46,632 nt of DNA, taken from assembly GCA_024698805.1 (NCBI GenBank), contig JAILQT010000078.1, forward strand, positions 1 to 46,632, read 5' to 3'. The notes beneath the pieces are model-generated. The model was not told the origin of the DNA and ran no database searches. It worked only from the letters and a program-made list of their open reading frames with translations. Numbering within the stretch: the stretch's first letter is position 1; each line of letters starts with the position of its first letter. A program made the position numbers and the translations under genes. The stretch comes from Solobacterium sp. Its GTDB lineage: Bacteria > Bacillota_I > Bacilli_A > Erysipelotrichales > Erysipelotrichaceae. Positions 14,395 to 23,019 of the stretch are shown in pieces.

Positions 14395-17381
14395 AAGCGC
14401 TGCTGTACTGCATGCTCCTGCTGTTTGCGCAGGAGCCGGTGCTGCAGGACATGCGCGTGATCCATGTGCAGACAGGCGGGGACGCAGATATTGCAGGCAT
14501 GCGCTTTACGGCGTGCATCGATGAAGAAGGAAACGCGGTGCAGAATGAGAACGGCGATCCGGTGGTCCTGACAGTCAATGCGGACGGTGATATCGTCACG
14601 GACCTGCAGGAGCTGCAGTGGGTCAGGGTGGATTCGCCGCCTGCAGGCTTTTACCGGGACGATACGGTGTATGCAGTCACGGGTGACACAGTAACCGTTG
14701 CACCGGCTGCGATCCATATCCGCCTGCCTGAGGCGGATGTGAAGCTGCAGTTCCGGGATGAAGAAGGCACCCTGCAGGACCCGTTCGTGCCTGAAGCGGG
14801 CAGGACATATACCGTCCATACGGAAACAGGGGAAGACATGGTGTTCTATGAGGATGTGCAGCTGACCGTCCCGCTGTATGCACCGGACGAAGAGCCGGAA
14901 GTCAGGCTTTCCGCAAAGGAATACGGCCGTCTTCAGATCCGGTGCACCGGCGAAGACGGCCTGCCGGAAAAGGCGGTCTTCCGTCTTTATACCGACAGCG
15001 GCTGCACGGAAATGGCACTGGATATCCATGGGGAAAAGGCAGTGCTGAAGCCGGATGCGGACGGCAATGCAGAAGCGGACCTGTATGAAGGCGAATACTA
15101 TGTCCGCTGTTCCGTAAAAGACGATGCGTTCCTGACGGAAGATACCCTGTATAAAGTCAGCGTCATGAACAGACAGGTCACAGAGAAAGAGCAGGTGTTC
15201 CTGCGCAGGAAGATCCGCATCACCGTCACGGACGGACAGGGGATCCTGGAAGGATGCACGCCGGTGCTGCAGGATGCGGATGGAAAACAGCTGGAGATGC
15301 AGGGGGAAAACGGCGTATTTGAGGTTTTTGCGCCGAAGGGCAGGTATACGGCATCGCTGCAGGATGTGCCGCAGGGATACTATGAGCCGGCGCCTGTACG
15401 GATTTCGAACGCAAAAAGCGCCGTAAAGGATGCTGGGATCATATGCGCACCGATCCTGATCCGTGTGATCTCCGCCGACAGCGTAACGAAGGAGCCGGTA
15501 CAGGGCGGCGTGCTGCAGGCAGGCGGTGCAGAGTGGGATGCGTCCGGGGACGATGAAGTGCATCTTTCGTGCAGCGCAGGGGATACGGTAACGGTCGCGG
15601 CCGTGCAGCCGGAGGACCATTATGTCTGCAGGGAGGATCCCGCGGTCCGTATCCCCCGGCTTGCGCCGGAGAAAATGATCACCGTAAAACGGGAGCTCAC
15701 CCCGTTCAGCGACCTTATCATCCGCATGCCGGCGCCGGGCATGGAAGTGCGGCTGTTCATGGATGAAGGCCTTGCGGAGGAAGCAGCGGATATCGCAGGT
15801 GATCCCGCAGCCGGCATCTCCGGTTCGGACGGGACGGTCTGCCTGCGGATGGGGGACGGCACATATTACATCGTGCCCGCATCGTCTTCTTCCGTCATAC
15901 CGGACGCACCTGTCCGCAGGATCACGGTCTGCCATGCGGAATCCTCTTCTTATGAGGCGGTATTTGAAGATGTCTCCGTTTCCCTGTATATCGACGCGGC
16001 CGATGAAACGGACGGGTCCCCGCTGTCCGGGATCGGCATGGAACTGCTGGATGAATACGGGAACACCGCTGCTGCGTGGACTGCGGACGGGGAAAAGACC
16101 CTGTTCATCCTGCGTCAGGGAGCCCCCTATACGCTGCGCATCACAGGGATGCCGCCGTTCTACACAGGGCAGCGCGAGATGAATTTCGCTGCCGCGTCCG
16201 ACATCACCGTCTTTCTGAAGCCGTACAGCCTCCTGCGCCTGCAGGGGGAGGACACCGGCTCCGAATATGCGCTTTATGAAGATGAAGAATGCACCGTCCC
16301 TGCCAGGGATATTGCGGGAAAAGAACTGACCGGTCTGGCTCCCGGTGCGGAGGTCACCCTTTTCGACGGTGAATACCGGCTGAAACAGGTGAAAAGCAGC
16401 CCGTATCGCTATCCCGACAGGAAGGTCCGCAAGATCACCGTATCCATGCGGAAGCAGCCGGAGAACACCGTGAAGATCCGGGAGAAGGAACTCGGGCTGC
16501 AGATCTCCTATCCGGATGAAGAGGGGAAAGAGGCCGAAGGCATCACGGCAGATATCCTCCTGGACGGCAAGGTCATCGCTTCCGGCGTGCAGGCGGGGCT
16601 GTTCACATCGGAAAAACTGAAAAAGGGAAACACCTATACCGTTAAACCTGCCGCTGTCCCGTACTGCCGCATAACGGAAAAAGAGATCTGGGTCAAAGCA
16701 GGCGCAAAGGAAGCGCAGAACTGTGCCGTATTCCATATACAGAGATGCGGCAGGCTGCTCTTTTCCGTACCGGAAGAGGCACAGGTCAAAGGCACTTTCT
16801 ATGCGGACGCCGCATGCACGGAAAAAGCCCCGGATGCGGACGGGGAAGATATGGTGCTTGTCCCGGCACAGACGGAATATGTCTTTGACGTGCTCCCGGG
16901 GGAATACTGGTTCTCTGAAGAGGAATGCGCAGCCGGCTGGTATCCGCAGAACCGTCCGCAGAAGATCGTCTGTCCGCCGGGCAGGGATACGGAGGCTGTC
17001 CTGGAAAAGCAGAGGATGGAAGTAACGGTGAGCCATGTGCTCGGGGATTCCTGCGTGCAGGGCGTCGAGGCGCAGATCGAAGATCCCGGTGGGAATATCC
17101 TCGAAAGCTGGACCAGCACCGGCAGTCCCCATGATCTGTCTGCTGCAGGCCTGGTCCCGGGTGAGACCTATGTGATCCGCCAGACGGGATCGGACGGGTA
17201 TGTCCCGAAGACCGAAGAGATCCGGTTCACTGTCCCGAAGGAAGCGGAAGGGCCCCTGGACGTGAAGGTGATGGAGACAGAGAAGGCTGCGCACGGTTTT
17301 CCCGCGAAGTTCTTCGGCTCGCTGTCGCTGTCAGCTGCCGTATGTTTCCTCGTGAAAATGCGCCTGAAAGCACATATCTGA
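14391..17381 (+). CDS. Large envelope protein of tandem Cna-B/SpaA-like beta domains
   Basis: The 996 residues start with a short hydrophobic segment (KALLYCMLLLFAQ) that may be a signal sequence. About ten to eleven beta-sandwich repeats of roughly 80-100 residues follow. Repeating features are a G-E-Y-(Y/W/R) strand such as YEGEYYVR, FDGEYRLK and LPGEYWFS, an LYxDxxCTxxAxD element (LYTDSGCTEMALD, LYEDEECTVPARD, FYADAACTEKAPD), and a xRKITV or xxITV closing strand. These fit prealbumin-like SpaA/Cna-B folds of pilins and adhesins. Near the C-terminus a helix (SLSLSAAVCFLV) and a basic KMRLKAHI tail would hold it in the membrane, with no LPxTG sortase site. It overlaps the SSB-like gene by 4 bases. 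Ligand unknown. Confidence 0.8.
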   Translation: MKALLYCMLLLFAQEPVLQDMRVIHVQTGGDADIAGMRFTACIDEEGNAVQNENGDPVVLTVNADGDIVTDLQELQWVRVDSPPAGFYRDDTVYAVTGDTVTVAPAAIHIRLPEADVKLQFRDEEGTLQDPFVPEAGRTYTVHTETGEDMVFYEDVQLTVPLYAPDEEPEVRLSAKEYGRLQIRCTGEDGLPEKAVFRLYTDSGCTEMALDIHGEKAVLKPDADGNAEADLYEGEYYVRCSVKDDAFLTEDTLYKVSVMNRQVTEKEQVFLRRKIRITVTDGQGILEGCTPVLQDADGKQLEMQGENGVFEVFAPKGRYTASLQDVPQGYYEPAPVRISNAKSAVKDAGIICAPILIRVISADSVTKEPVQGGVLQAGGAEWDASGDDEVHLSCSAGDTVTVAAVQPEDHYVCREDPAVRIPRLAPEKMITVKRELTPFSDLIIRMPAPGMEVRLFMDEGLAEEAADIAGDPAAGISGSDGTVCLRMGDGTYYIVPASSSSVIPDAPVRRITVCHAESSSYEAVFEDVSVSLYIDAADETDGSPLSGIGMELLDEYGNTAAAWTADGEKTLFILRQGAPYTLRITGMPPFYTGQREMNFAAASDITVFLKPYSLLRLQGEDTGSEYALYEDEECTVPARDIAGKELTGLAPGAEVTLFDGEYRLKQVKSSPYRYPDRKVRKITVSMRKQPENTVKIREKELGLQISYPDEEGKEAEGITADILLDGKVIASGVQAGLFTSEKLKKGNTYTVKPAAVPYCRITEKEIWVKAGAKEAQNCAVFHIQRCGRLLFSVPEEAQVKGTFYADAACTEKAPDADGEDMVLVPAQTEYVFDVLPGEYWFSEEECAAGWYPQNRPQKIVCPPGRDTEAVLEKQRMEVTVSHVLGDSCVQGVEAQIEDPGGNILESWTSTGSPHDLSAAGLVPGETYVIRQTGSDGYVPKTEEIRFTVPKEAEGPLDVKVMETEKAAHGFPAKFFGSLSLSAAVCFLVKMRLKAHI

Positions 17382-17463
17382 ACCTGTATGTGCATGCCTG
17401 TGGGAAGATCGCGTAAAAACAGGGATATCCGCTGAAAAAAAGACGTCACAGGGCAAAAAACCA

Positions 17464-17492
17464 TTGATTTTTCATACACGCTAACATAGAAT
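17464..17492 (+). promoter_or_regulatory. Promoter of rplM-rpsI
   Basis: TTGATT-17-TAGAAT about 54 bases before rplM. In 17382-17463 I see no other structure of note. Confidence 0.75.
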
Positions 17493-17494
17493 AA

Positions 17495-17515
17495 TCAATG
17501 GCTATCCACCATTGA
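17495..17515 (+). promoter_or_regulatory. Leader hairpin of rplM, possibly an L13 autoregulatory leader
   Basis: A 7-bp stem (TCAATGG/CCATTGA) with loop CTATCCA sits near the expected transcript start. Its position matches that of L13-binding leaders known from Bacillota; whether L13 binds it is inference. Confidence 0.45.
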
Positions 17516-17545
17516 AGCCCCGGTAAGGTAATTTGGAGGAAAAAA

Positions 17546-17980
17546 ATGCGTCAGACAACGATGTTAAAGCCTAGTGAAGTAGTCCGTCAGTGGTATGTAG
17601 TTGACGCGACTGACTGCACACTCGGACGTCTTGCAACAAAAGTTGCTACAGTGCTCAGAGGCAAGCACAAGCCTGCTTTCACACCCCATGTCGACTGCGG
17701 TGATTACGTTATCGTCATCAACGCTGACAAGGTTAAGATCACAGGCGATCAGGATTTCAAGAAGTTCTACTACAGCCATTCAATGTATCCGGGCGGACTC
17801 CGTACAAGAAGCACGAAGCTCATGCGCGAAAAGTATACTGTTGAATGGGTCGAAAAGGCGATCAAGGGCATGCTGCCGCACACAAAGCTCGGCGACGTAC
17901 AGCGCAGGCATGTATTCGTTTACGAGGGCCCGGATCACCCGCATGCAGCTCAGAAACCTGTTGAGCTGAAGGTAAAGTAA
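17546..17980 (+). CDS. rplM: 50S ribosomal protein L13
   Basis: The 144 residues cover full-length L13: WYVVDATDCTLGRLATKVA near the start, GDYVIVINADKVKITG, then KGMLPHTKLGDVQ and a C-terminal YEGPDHPHAAQKP. It is an assembly-initiating protein of the large subunit. GGAGGAAA precedes the ATG. Codon use shifts to the highly expressed set compared with flanking genes. It is 15 bases from rpsI in the conserved pair. Confidence 0.98.
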   Translation: MRQTTMLKPSEVVRQWYVVDATDCTLGRLATKVATVLRGKHKPAFTPHVDCGDYVIVINADKVKITGDQDFKKFYYSHSMYPGGLRTRSTKLMREKYTVEWVEKAIKGMLPHTKLGDVQRRHVFVYEGPDHPHAAQKPVELKVK

Positions 17981-17995
17981 GGAGGATAAAGACAG

Positions 17996-18403
17996 ATGGC
18001 AGTTAAGAAAAAGACAGGGATCTCCTATGTCGGTACAGGACGCCGCAAGCAGTCCGTTGCACGTGTCTTTATGACTCCCGGTACAGGCGAGATCACAGTT
18101 AACGGACGTACACTCGAGGAATACCTCCCTCAGGCAACACTGAGAATGGTAGTCAATTCCCCGCTCGTACTCACAGAGACAAAAGATCAGTTCGACATCA
18201 AGATCAACGTTTCCGGCGGCGGCTACACTGGCCAGGCCGGTGCAATGCGCCACGGTATTGCACGCGCTCTTCTTGAAGCAAGCGCTGATTACAGACCTGT
18301 ATTGAAAAAGGCTGGTTTCCTGACACGTGATGCACGCGGCAAGGAAAGAAAGAAGTATGGACTGAAGGGCGCGAGAAGGGCACCTCAGTACAGCAAGCGT
18401 TAA
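17996..18403 (+). CDS. rpsI: 30S ribosomal protein S9
   Basis: 135 residues with [15 protein letters not shown] near the start, [19 protein letters not shown] in the middle and the basic tail ending in RRAPQYSKR, whose terminal arginine contacts P-site tRNA. AAGGAGGATAAAG precedes the ATG. It is the second gene of the rplM-rpsI operon. Confidence 0.98.
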   Translation: MAVKKKTGISYVGTGRRKQSVARVFMTPGTGEITVNGRTLEEYLPQATLRMVVNSPLVLTETKDQFDIKINVSGGGYTGQAGAMRHGIARALLEASADYRPVLKKAGFLTRDARGKERKKYGLKGARRAPQYSKR

Positions 18404-18414
18404 TCTTTACTGGA

Positions 18415-18450
18415 GAAAGCTTCGGATATTCCGGGGCTTTTCTTTTTTTT
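18415..18450 (+). terminator. Terminator of rplM-rpsI
   Basis: A composite hairpin (GAAAGC..CGGA-TAT-TCCG..GCTTTTC) is followed by eight T. Confidence 0.85.
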
Positions 18451-18512
18451 CCCCGAAGACAGCGCTGCGGCGGCCATGATCCCCGGAAAGCACGGAAAAG
18501 GTACACAGGCAG

Positions 18513-18542
18513 TTGCTTTTTGCTGTGCTGTTGGAATATACT
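18513..18542 (+). promoter_or_regulatory. Candidate promoter of the 12-gene metal cluster
   Basis: TTGCTT-18-TATACT. The transcript would start close to the palindrome at 18552, so a repressor bound there would block it. The 5' leader would be about 110 bases. Confidence 0.55.
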
Positions 18543-18551
18543 TTATTGTGA

Positions 18552-18567
18552 GTTAGTTCTAACTAAT
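18552..18567. promoter_or_regulatory. Operator site 1 (GTTAGT-N4-ACTAAT)
   Basis: A 16-bp palindrome with half-sites GTTAGT and ACTAAT around TCTA, just after the promoter. The same half-sites recur at 18634 and 30736. The spacing and symmetry fit a dimeric TetR- or MarR-type repressor, but none is encoded in this window. Confidence 0.65.
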
Positions 18568-18633
18568 ATCACGTGTGCCGATCTTTTGCGCCGGTTCATA
18601 ACGGGGCAGGGGATCCTGTTATTTTAATGCATG

Positions 18634-18649
18634 GTTAGTTTCGACAAAC
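18634..18649. promoter_or_regulatory. Operator site 2 (GTTAGT-N4-ACAAAC)
   Basis: The second copy of the palindrome, ending 2 bases before the AGGAG that serves the first gene. The flanks extend the symmetry to GGTT and AACC. Binding here could also hinder elongation. Confidence 0.6.
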
Positions 18650-18661
18650 CAGGAGATGACG

Positions 18662-20236
18662 ATGTCTGTTAAATATGAAATACTGAAGCGCCTGGTGAAA
18701 GCGGCCGGCATCAAAAAGATATGGCTGTCCAGAAGCACGGAGGAACTGCTGGAGAACCGCAGGAAACAGAATGCAGCGAACCGGATCCCGGATCTGAAAG
18801 ACGATGATTTCCGGATCACGCGTGTCCGCGTGATGGGGCATACCGTGCTGAAGATGATCCATAAACAGCCTTCAGACAGGGCAAACCTGTTCCTGATCGG
18901 CGGCGGGATGATCACTGCGCCGCGGCCGGGTTCCATAAAGAAAGCCCTGCGCTTTGCAAAGGAGACGGGGCTGGACCTCTATGTCCCGTATTACCCGCTC
19001 TGTACGGACTACCCGCTGACAAAGGCGTACGAGATGATCCACGAGACCTATAAGCTGATGCTGGAAGATTATCCTGCAGACCGGATCAGCGTCCTGGGGA
19101 CTTCTTCCGGCGGGAACCTTGCCCTCGGCATGGTGCCGTATATCAATGACGGTCACAGGGATGTCCCGATGCCGTCGCATATCATGGCCATCTCACCGGG
19201 CACCTGCGCTGATACAGACGAAGAGTGGCAGCGGATGCTGGAACTGGATAAAAAAGATGTCGCGATCCCCGCACAGTACATGAGATCAGCCGCGGAGATC
19301 ATGCGGCACGGGGATGACAGTGTCCCGGATTACATGATCTGGCTGCAGCGCGGGGACTTTACCGATTGTCCCCGGGTGACGTTCATCTACGGCACAGACG
19401 AGACGCTGTATGCCTGTGCGCCGTCCTTTGAAGCGGCAATGAAGCGATACGGCGCCGATTACGAGATGATCACCGGTGAAGGCATGTTCCACTGCTATCC
19501 GGTATTCCCGGTCTGCCGGGAGGCTGAAGAGGGCTGGGATATGATGGTCCGGCTTATGAAGGGAACAGACGGTACGGGTGAAACTGTGAACGAAGGAAAC
19601 AGGTTCTGGGACCTTACGGCAGGTGTCTACGACGTCTTTGTCAGGCTGATCAACCGGAAGACGCACGGGGAACTGAAGAAGATCGTTTCCGGTCTGATCG
19701 GCCCGGAGGATGAGGTCCTTGAGTGCGCCTGCGGGACAGGCATGCTGAGTGCGGTGACCGCACCGCGCTGCAGACACCTCACAGCGACGGATCTTTCCCG
19801 GAACATGCTGGAAAAAGCACGGAAAAACTGTGCCGCTTTTCACAATATCACCTATGCGCAGGCGGATATGACAGCACTTCCGTATCCGGACGGCAGTTTC
19901 GATAAAGTCATCGCAGGAAATGTGATCCACCTGCTGGACAGACCGCTGGCAGCACTCGGTGAACTGGACCGGGTGTGCCGTGAAGGCGGGACGCTGATCA
20001 TACCGACATATATGAATAAGGATCGTGCGGGAAAGACCGGTATGTTCGCGGCTGCTGCAGGCAAAGCCGGGGCCGGTTTCAAACGGCAGTTCACTGTCGG
20101 CAGCTACAGGAAGTTTTTCGCTGATGCAGGTTATCCTGACGTAAAGATCATGCTGGCAGAAGGGCGTATCCCCTGTGCTGCGGCCGTGATGAAGAAGGCG
20201 GGCAGGGTCCATATGAAGGGAGGACAGGGTGAATAG
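18662..20236 (+). CDS. Fusion of HSL-type alpha/beta hydrolase and class I SAM methyltransferase
   Basis: The 524-residue protein has two enzymes. Residues about 1-300 form an alpha/beta hydrolase of the hormone-sensitive-lipase/acetyl-hydrolase type: the nucleophile elbow GTSSGG near residue 150, the acidic residue in YGTDE, and a FHCYP histidine near residue 280; the oxyanion HGGG reads LIGGGMI here. Residues about 315-524 are a Ubi/UbiE-like methyltransferase: VLECACGTGMLS (motif I), TATDLSRNMLEKAR, the AQADMTALPYPDGSFD stretch and GNVIHLLDRP. The ATG at 18662 is 6 bases from AGGAG; one at 18656 is too close. First gene of the cluster; the substrate is unknown. Its 3' end overlaps the next gene by 8 bases. 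Confidence 0.83.
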   Translation: MSVKYEILKRLVKAAGIKKIWLSRSTEELLENRRKQNAANRIPDLKDDDFRITRVRVMGHTVLKMIHKQPSDRANLFLIGGGMITAPRPGSIKKALRFAKETGLDLYVPYYPLCTDYPLTKAYEMIHETYKLMLEDYPADRISVLGTSSGGNLALGMVPYINDGHRDVPMPSHIMAISPGTCADTDEEWQRMLELDKKDVAIPAQYMRSAAEIMRHGDDSVPDYMIWLQRGDFTDCPRVTFIYGTDETLYACAPSFEAAMKRYGADYEMITGEGMFHCYPVFPVCREAEEGWDMMVRLMKGTDGTGETVNEGNRFWDLTAGVYDVFVRLINRKTHGELKKIVSGLIGPEDEVLECACGTGMLSAVTAPRCRHLTATDLSRNMLEKARKNCAAFHNITYAQADMTALPYPDGSFDKVIAGNVIHLLDRPLAALGELDRVCREGGTLIIPTYMNKDRAGKTGMFAAAAGKAGAGFKRQFTVGSYRKFFADAGYPDVKIMLAEGRIPCAAAVMKKAGRVHMKGGQGE

Positions 20237-20861
20237 ATACATTCCGGAAAAGATGGCGGCAGCCAGCCGTTACCAGAACTATTTCCCAACGCTTCCGAAA
20301 GAGATACAGGACGATACGTACAGGCGTATGGCAGAACTGCTTGAGGAAGAAAAAGCATACTGCGATAAAGGCAATTATAAACACATGGCGCAGATCATCA
20401 CCTCCATTGCCCTGTATGAGGTCCTGCAGGAACACGGCAGGAGCGAAGCGGAAGCGTACAGGACCGTCTCGGAAGAAATGTGGAAATTCCTTGATCCTTC
20501 AGGCATGCAGAAGCTGGCAAAAAGGAGCTTCTTCCTGCCGCTTATGAAAAAGATCGTGCCGTTTGGTTTCAGAAAAGGTTCTGGCACCGGCTGGCGTTAT
20601 ACATGGCACAGGGATGATCTGAAGGATGTGTTCCGTTTTGAATGCAGGGAATGCATCTATGCGAAGATCCTCGGCAGAAGGGGCCTTATGAAGCTCGGGG
20701 CAATGTGCTGCCATGCGGATATCATCAATTACGGGGACCTGCCGTATACCGACTTTATCCGGACACAGACCCTCTGCCAGGGAGGGAATCTCTGTGATTT
20801 CCGCTTCGTCCGTCATAAGACCGACGCAGGCGACGGCTGGCAGCGCAGCAAAAGCATCTGA
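20229..20861 (+). CDS. L-2-amino-thiazoline-4-carboxylic acid hydrolase family protein (copy 1)
   Basis: A 210-residue protein of the ATC-hydrolase family. The named member opens 2-amino-thiazoline-4-carboxylate to a carbamoyl-cysteine. Family marks near the C-terminus are MCCHADIINYGDL at about residue 159, then a TQTL-x-GGNLCDFRF block with a cysteine-aspartate pair at 189-190. It starts with GTG; GGGAGG at correct spacing supports this. Two more family members lie at 28840 and 29460 in the same unit. Whether any acts on the named substrate is doubtful; many homologs sit in metal or ABC-transporter loci, and a cysteine-ligand role is conceivable. Confidence 0.75.
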   Translation: MNRYIPEKMAAASRYQNYFPTLPKEIQDDTYRRMAELLEEEKAYCDKGNYKHMAQIITSIALYEVLQEHGRSEAEAYRTVSEEMWKFLDPSGMQKLAKRSFFLPLMKKIVPFGFRKGSGTGWRYTWHRDDLKDVFRFECRECIYAKILGRRGLMKLGAMCCHADIINYGDLPYTDFIRTQTLCQGGNLCDFRFVRHKTDAGDGWQRSKSI

Positions 20862-20880
20862 CCGGAAAGGAATCTGAATT

Positions 20881-21696
20881 ATGGAGAAATTTGAAGGTGT
20901 AGCCAATACACTGTTCGTACCGCTCACTGCGAGGATCGCTGTTTCCAAAGAGTTTCCGGAGTATTTCACAGACCAGAAAGCGCTGGAACTGGAACCGTAC
21001 CTGCCGGAGGACGCTGCGAAAGGCTCGTCACAATACAGCAATTTGGCTTCCGTTGCCAGATATTACAACACAGACCGCATGATCGCAGCCTTTGCAAAGG
21101 AACACCGGGAATGCAGCGTGGTCCTGCTCGGTGCAGGGCTGGAGACAGCCTATGACCGCCTGCATGAAAAATACCCGGGTATCCGCTGGTACGCAGCGGA
21201 CCTGCCGGAAGTCATCGAAGCAAGGCGCAGGGTGCTCGGCAGGCGTGAGGGCGAGACGACGATCCCGGGGGATATGTTCCAAATGGAATGGGCAGGACAG
21301 TTAGATGCTTCTGTGCCTGTACTCCTGCTCATATCCGGGGTATTCCAGTATTTTCATGAAGACGAAGTCATTGCGTTCATCCAGAACTGCAGCACTGCAG
21401 TCCCCGGTGCCGAGATGATCTTTGATGCCACCAGCAAAGCCGGACTGCTGTATACCAACTGGTTTATCCGGCGTACGGGCAATACGGATGCCCTGATGTA
21501 CTTCGGCGTCGATGACAGCAAAGGTTTTGCGGATAAATGCGGGGCCGTCCTGCTGGAAGAGAGGACGTTCTTCCCGGATGCACTGCAGATGCTCGGAAAA
21601 AAGCTGAGCCTGGTGACCAGGATTTCCATGAGGACAGCAGAACGGAAAAAACTGGTAAAGATCCTGCATTTGCGGCTTGCGGACAGCAGGGGGTAA
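20881..21696 (+). CDS. Leucine-carboxyl-methyltransferase-family O-methyltransferase
   Basis: 271 residues of the LCM family of class I SAM-dependent methyltransferases. Visible are the N-terminal TLFVPLTARIAVSKEFP motif, the substrate/fold segment FTDQKALEL, VVLLGAGLETAYDRL (SAM loop), WYAADLPEVIEARR and the LLISGVFQYFHEDEV strand-helix. In bacteria the family often methylates polyketide, peptide or other natural-product carboxyl/hydroxyl groups. AAAGGAA lies about 8 bases before the ATG. It is flanked by the ATC-hydrolase-like gene and a membrane protein in the same run. Confidence 0.82.
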   Translation: MEKFEGVANTLFVPLTARIAVSKEFPEYFTDQKALELEPYLPEDAAKGSSQYSNLASVARYYNTDRMIAAFAKEHRECSVVLLGAGLETAYDRLHEKYPGIRWYAADLPEVIEARRRVLGRREGETTIPGDMFQMEWAGQLDASVPVLLLISGVFQYFHEDEVIAFIQNCSTAVPGAEMIFDATSKAGLLYTNWFIRRTGNTDALMYFGVDDSKGFADKCGAVLLEERTFFPDALQMLGKKLSLVTRISMRTAERKKLVKILHLRLADSRG

Positions 21697-21702
21697 AGGA
21701 AG

Positions 21703-22194
21703 ATGCTCACGACTGTCATGCTTGCCATGATCATGATGGCGGGACTGTTCCTGCTGCTCTATGCGGGCGTCGGCCTGATCCGGGAAAAAAAGTTTTTCAC
21801 GTCTGCGCCGCAGGCGGTGCAGGATGCGGTCAGAGAGGGAACGGAGCGTTTCCCGGGCGCCCATGCGCTGGGATGGCTGCTCGCAGCATTTGCTGTCGTG
21901 CTGCTGATCGGCCCGCTGATCTGCGGGGCAATGGACGGGATCGCAGGCGGATTCGGCTTTCTGCAGTTTTTCGGACGTTTCCTGTTCATGCTGTGGGGCC
22001 TGAAGGCCTATGACATCCTGTTTTTTGACTGGTATCTGCTCTGCCGCAGCGGCTTCTTCCCGCATTTCTATCCGGAGGTAAAGCCTTTGCTCGGTCCGCA
22101 TCTGTTCGGGTATAACCGGAACACACATATGTTCCATATCCTTGCCAGTCCTGTCCTCGCGGCAGTGCTTGCATGGATCTGCACATTGCTTTAG
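21703..22194 (+). CDS. Four-helix membrane protein (paralog of the one at 30179)
   Basis: 163 residues with hydrophobic segments at about 1-25, 55-75, 82-105 and 142-163. A pattern after helix 3, LKAYDILFFDWYLL followed 8-10 residues later by FxPH/FYPE and a P-rich stretch, recurs as MNWYDGIVIDRIWV and then F-x-I-P-G-T-E in the protein at 30179, so the two are related. No known enzyme motif is seen. Its place among methyltransferase and hydrolase genes suggests a membrane anchor or a lipid-like substrate. Function unknown. The ATG at 21703 has AAAGGAAG in front. Confidence 0.7.
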   Translation: MLTTVMLAMIMMAGLFLLLYAGVGLIREKKFFTSAPQAVQDAVREGTERFPGAHALGWLLAAFAVVLLIGPLICGAMDGIAGGFGFLQFFGRFLFMLWGLKAYDILFFDWYLLCRSGFFPHFYPEVKPLLGPHLFGYNRNTHMFHILASPVLAAVLAWICTLL

Positions 22195-22221
22195 AAAACA
22201 GTTTTCACAGGAGGACAGGAG

Positions 22222-23019
22222 ATGCAGTTTGATGAAATGGGTGATCTGTCAGGAAAGACACTGATGCTGCTGCCGGGAACAGCCTGCGACTATCAGACGA
22301 ACTTCGCGGCTGTGCTGGACAGGCTGAAAGAGAAGTATCACCTGATCTGTGTCAATTATGACGGCTTTGACGGCAGTGACCTTGTTTTCCCCGGCATGAT
22401 CCCGGTCACGGAAAAGATCGAGAAATACATCCTGGAGAATTACGGCGGTAAGATCGACGGCGCGGTCGGTTCCTCCCTGGGCAGCAGTTTTGTCGGACAG
22501 CTGATCCAGCGCAGAAATGTCCATCTGGACCATGGCATCTTCGGCAGCCCGGACCTCGACCAGAGCGGGAAGCTGAGCGCCTGGCTGCAGTCCAAACTGG
22601 TCGTCCCGCTCCTTGCCGGCTTTGCCGGAAATGAAAAGAAGAGGGCGAAAACGAAAGCAAAGCTGAAAAGCTTTTTTGAGATGGATGATGAGATGGCAGA
22701 AAGGTTTACGGGATGCTTCGCAAAATTCAGCCCGGAATCGATCAGGAATGAATATTACACGGACCTTCTCACATGGCTTGAAGAGGATATCCATGTTGAA
22801 AATACGCAGGTCCATTTCATATATGCTGCGAAGATGGGCAGCAGGTATCTGAAGCGGTATAAGAAGTATTTCCGGGATCCTGATATCCGCGAATTCAATA
22901 TGCAGCATGAGCAGTGGCTGTTCGGCGGTGAGCAGTATACCGTGCCGGTGCTGGACGCCATCGATGAATTTATGGGAATGACCGCCTCGGAAAGGACAGA
23001 ATGTTTGACAAACGACTGA
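22222..23019 (+). CDS. Alpha/beta hydrolase
   Basis: A 265-residue single-domain hydrolase. The nucleophile elbow is GSSLGS at about residue 84, with strand sequence before it (KIDGAVG) and an LLPGTA oxyanion region near residue 17. A lid-like basic helix (NEKKRAKTKAKLKSF) follows at about 140. A candidate histidine is in QHEQWLFGG near residue 230. No export signal. The substrate cannot be told. It overlaps the next ABC transporter gene by 19 bases, so the two are translationally linked. Confidence 0.78.
   Translation: MQFDEMGDLSGKTLMLLPGTACDYQTNFAAVLDRLKEKYHLICVNYDGFDGSDLVFPGMIPVTEKIEKYILENYGGKIDGAVGSSLGSSFVGQLIQRRNVHLDHGIFGSPDLDQSGKLSAWLQSKLVVPLLAGFAGNEKKRAKTKAKLKSFFEMDDEMAERFTGCFAKFSPESIRNEYYTDLLTWLEEDIHVENTQVHFIYAAKMGSRYLKRYKKYFRDPDIREFNMQHEQWLFGGEQYTVPVLDAIDEFMGMTASERTECLTND

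Noticed and set aside
14028-17294. A 1088-codon open frame on the minus strand opposite the Cna-B-type gene
   Set aside because: It has no RBS at a sensible start, no recognisable domain and an odd Arg/Phe/His-rich composition; it mirrors the codon pattern of the real plus-strand gene. The plus frame has repeats, RBS coupling and a membrane anchor.
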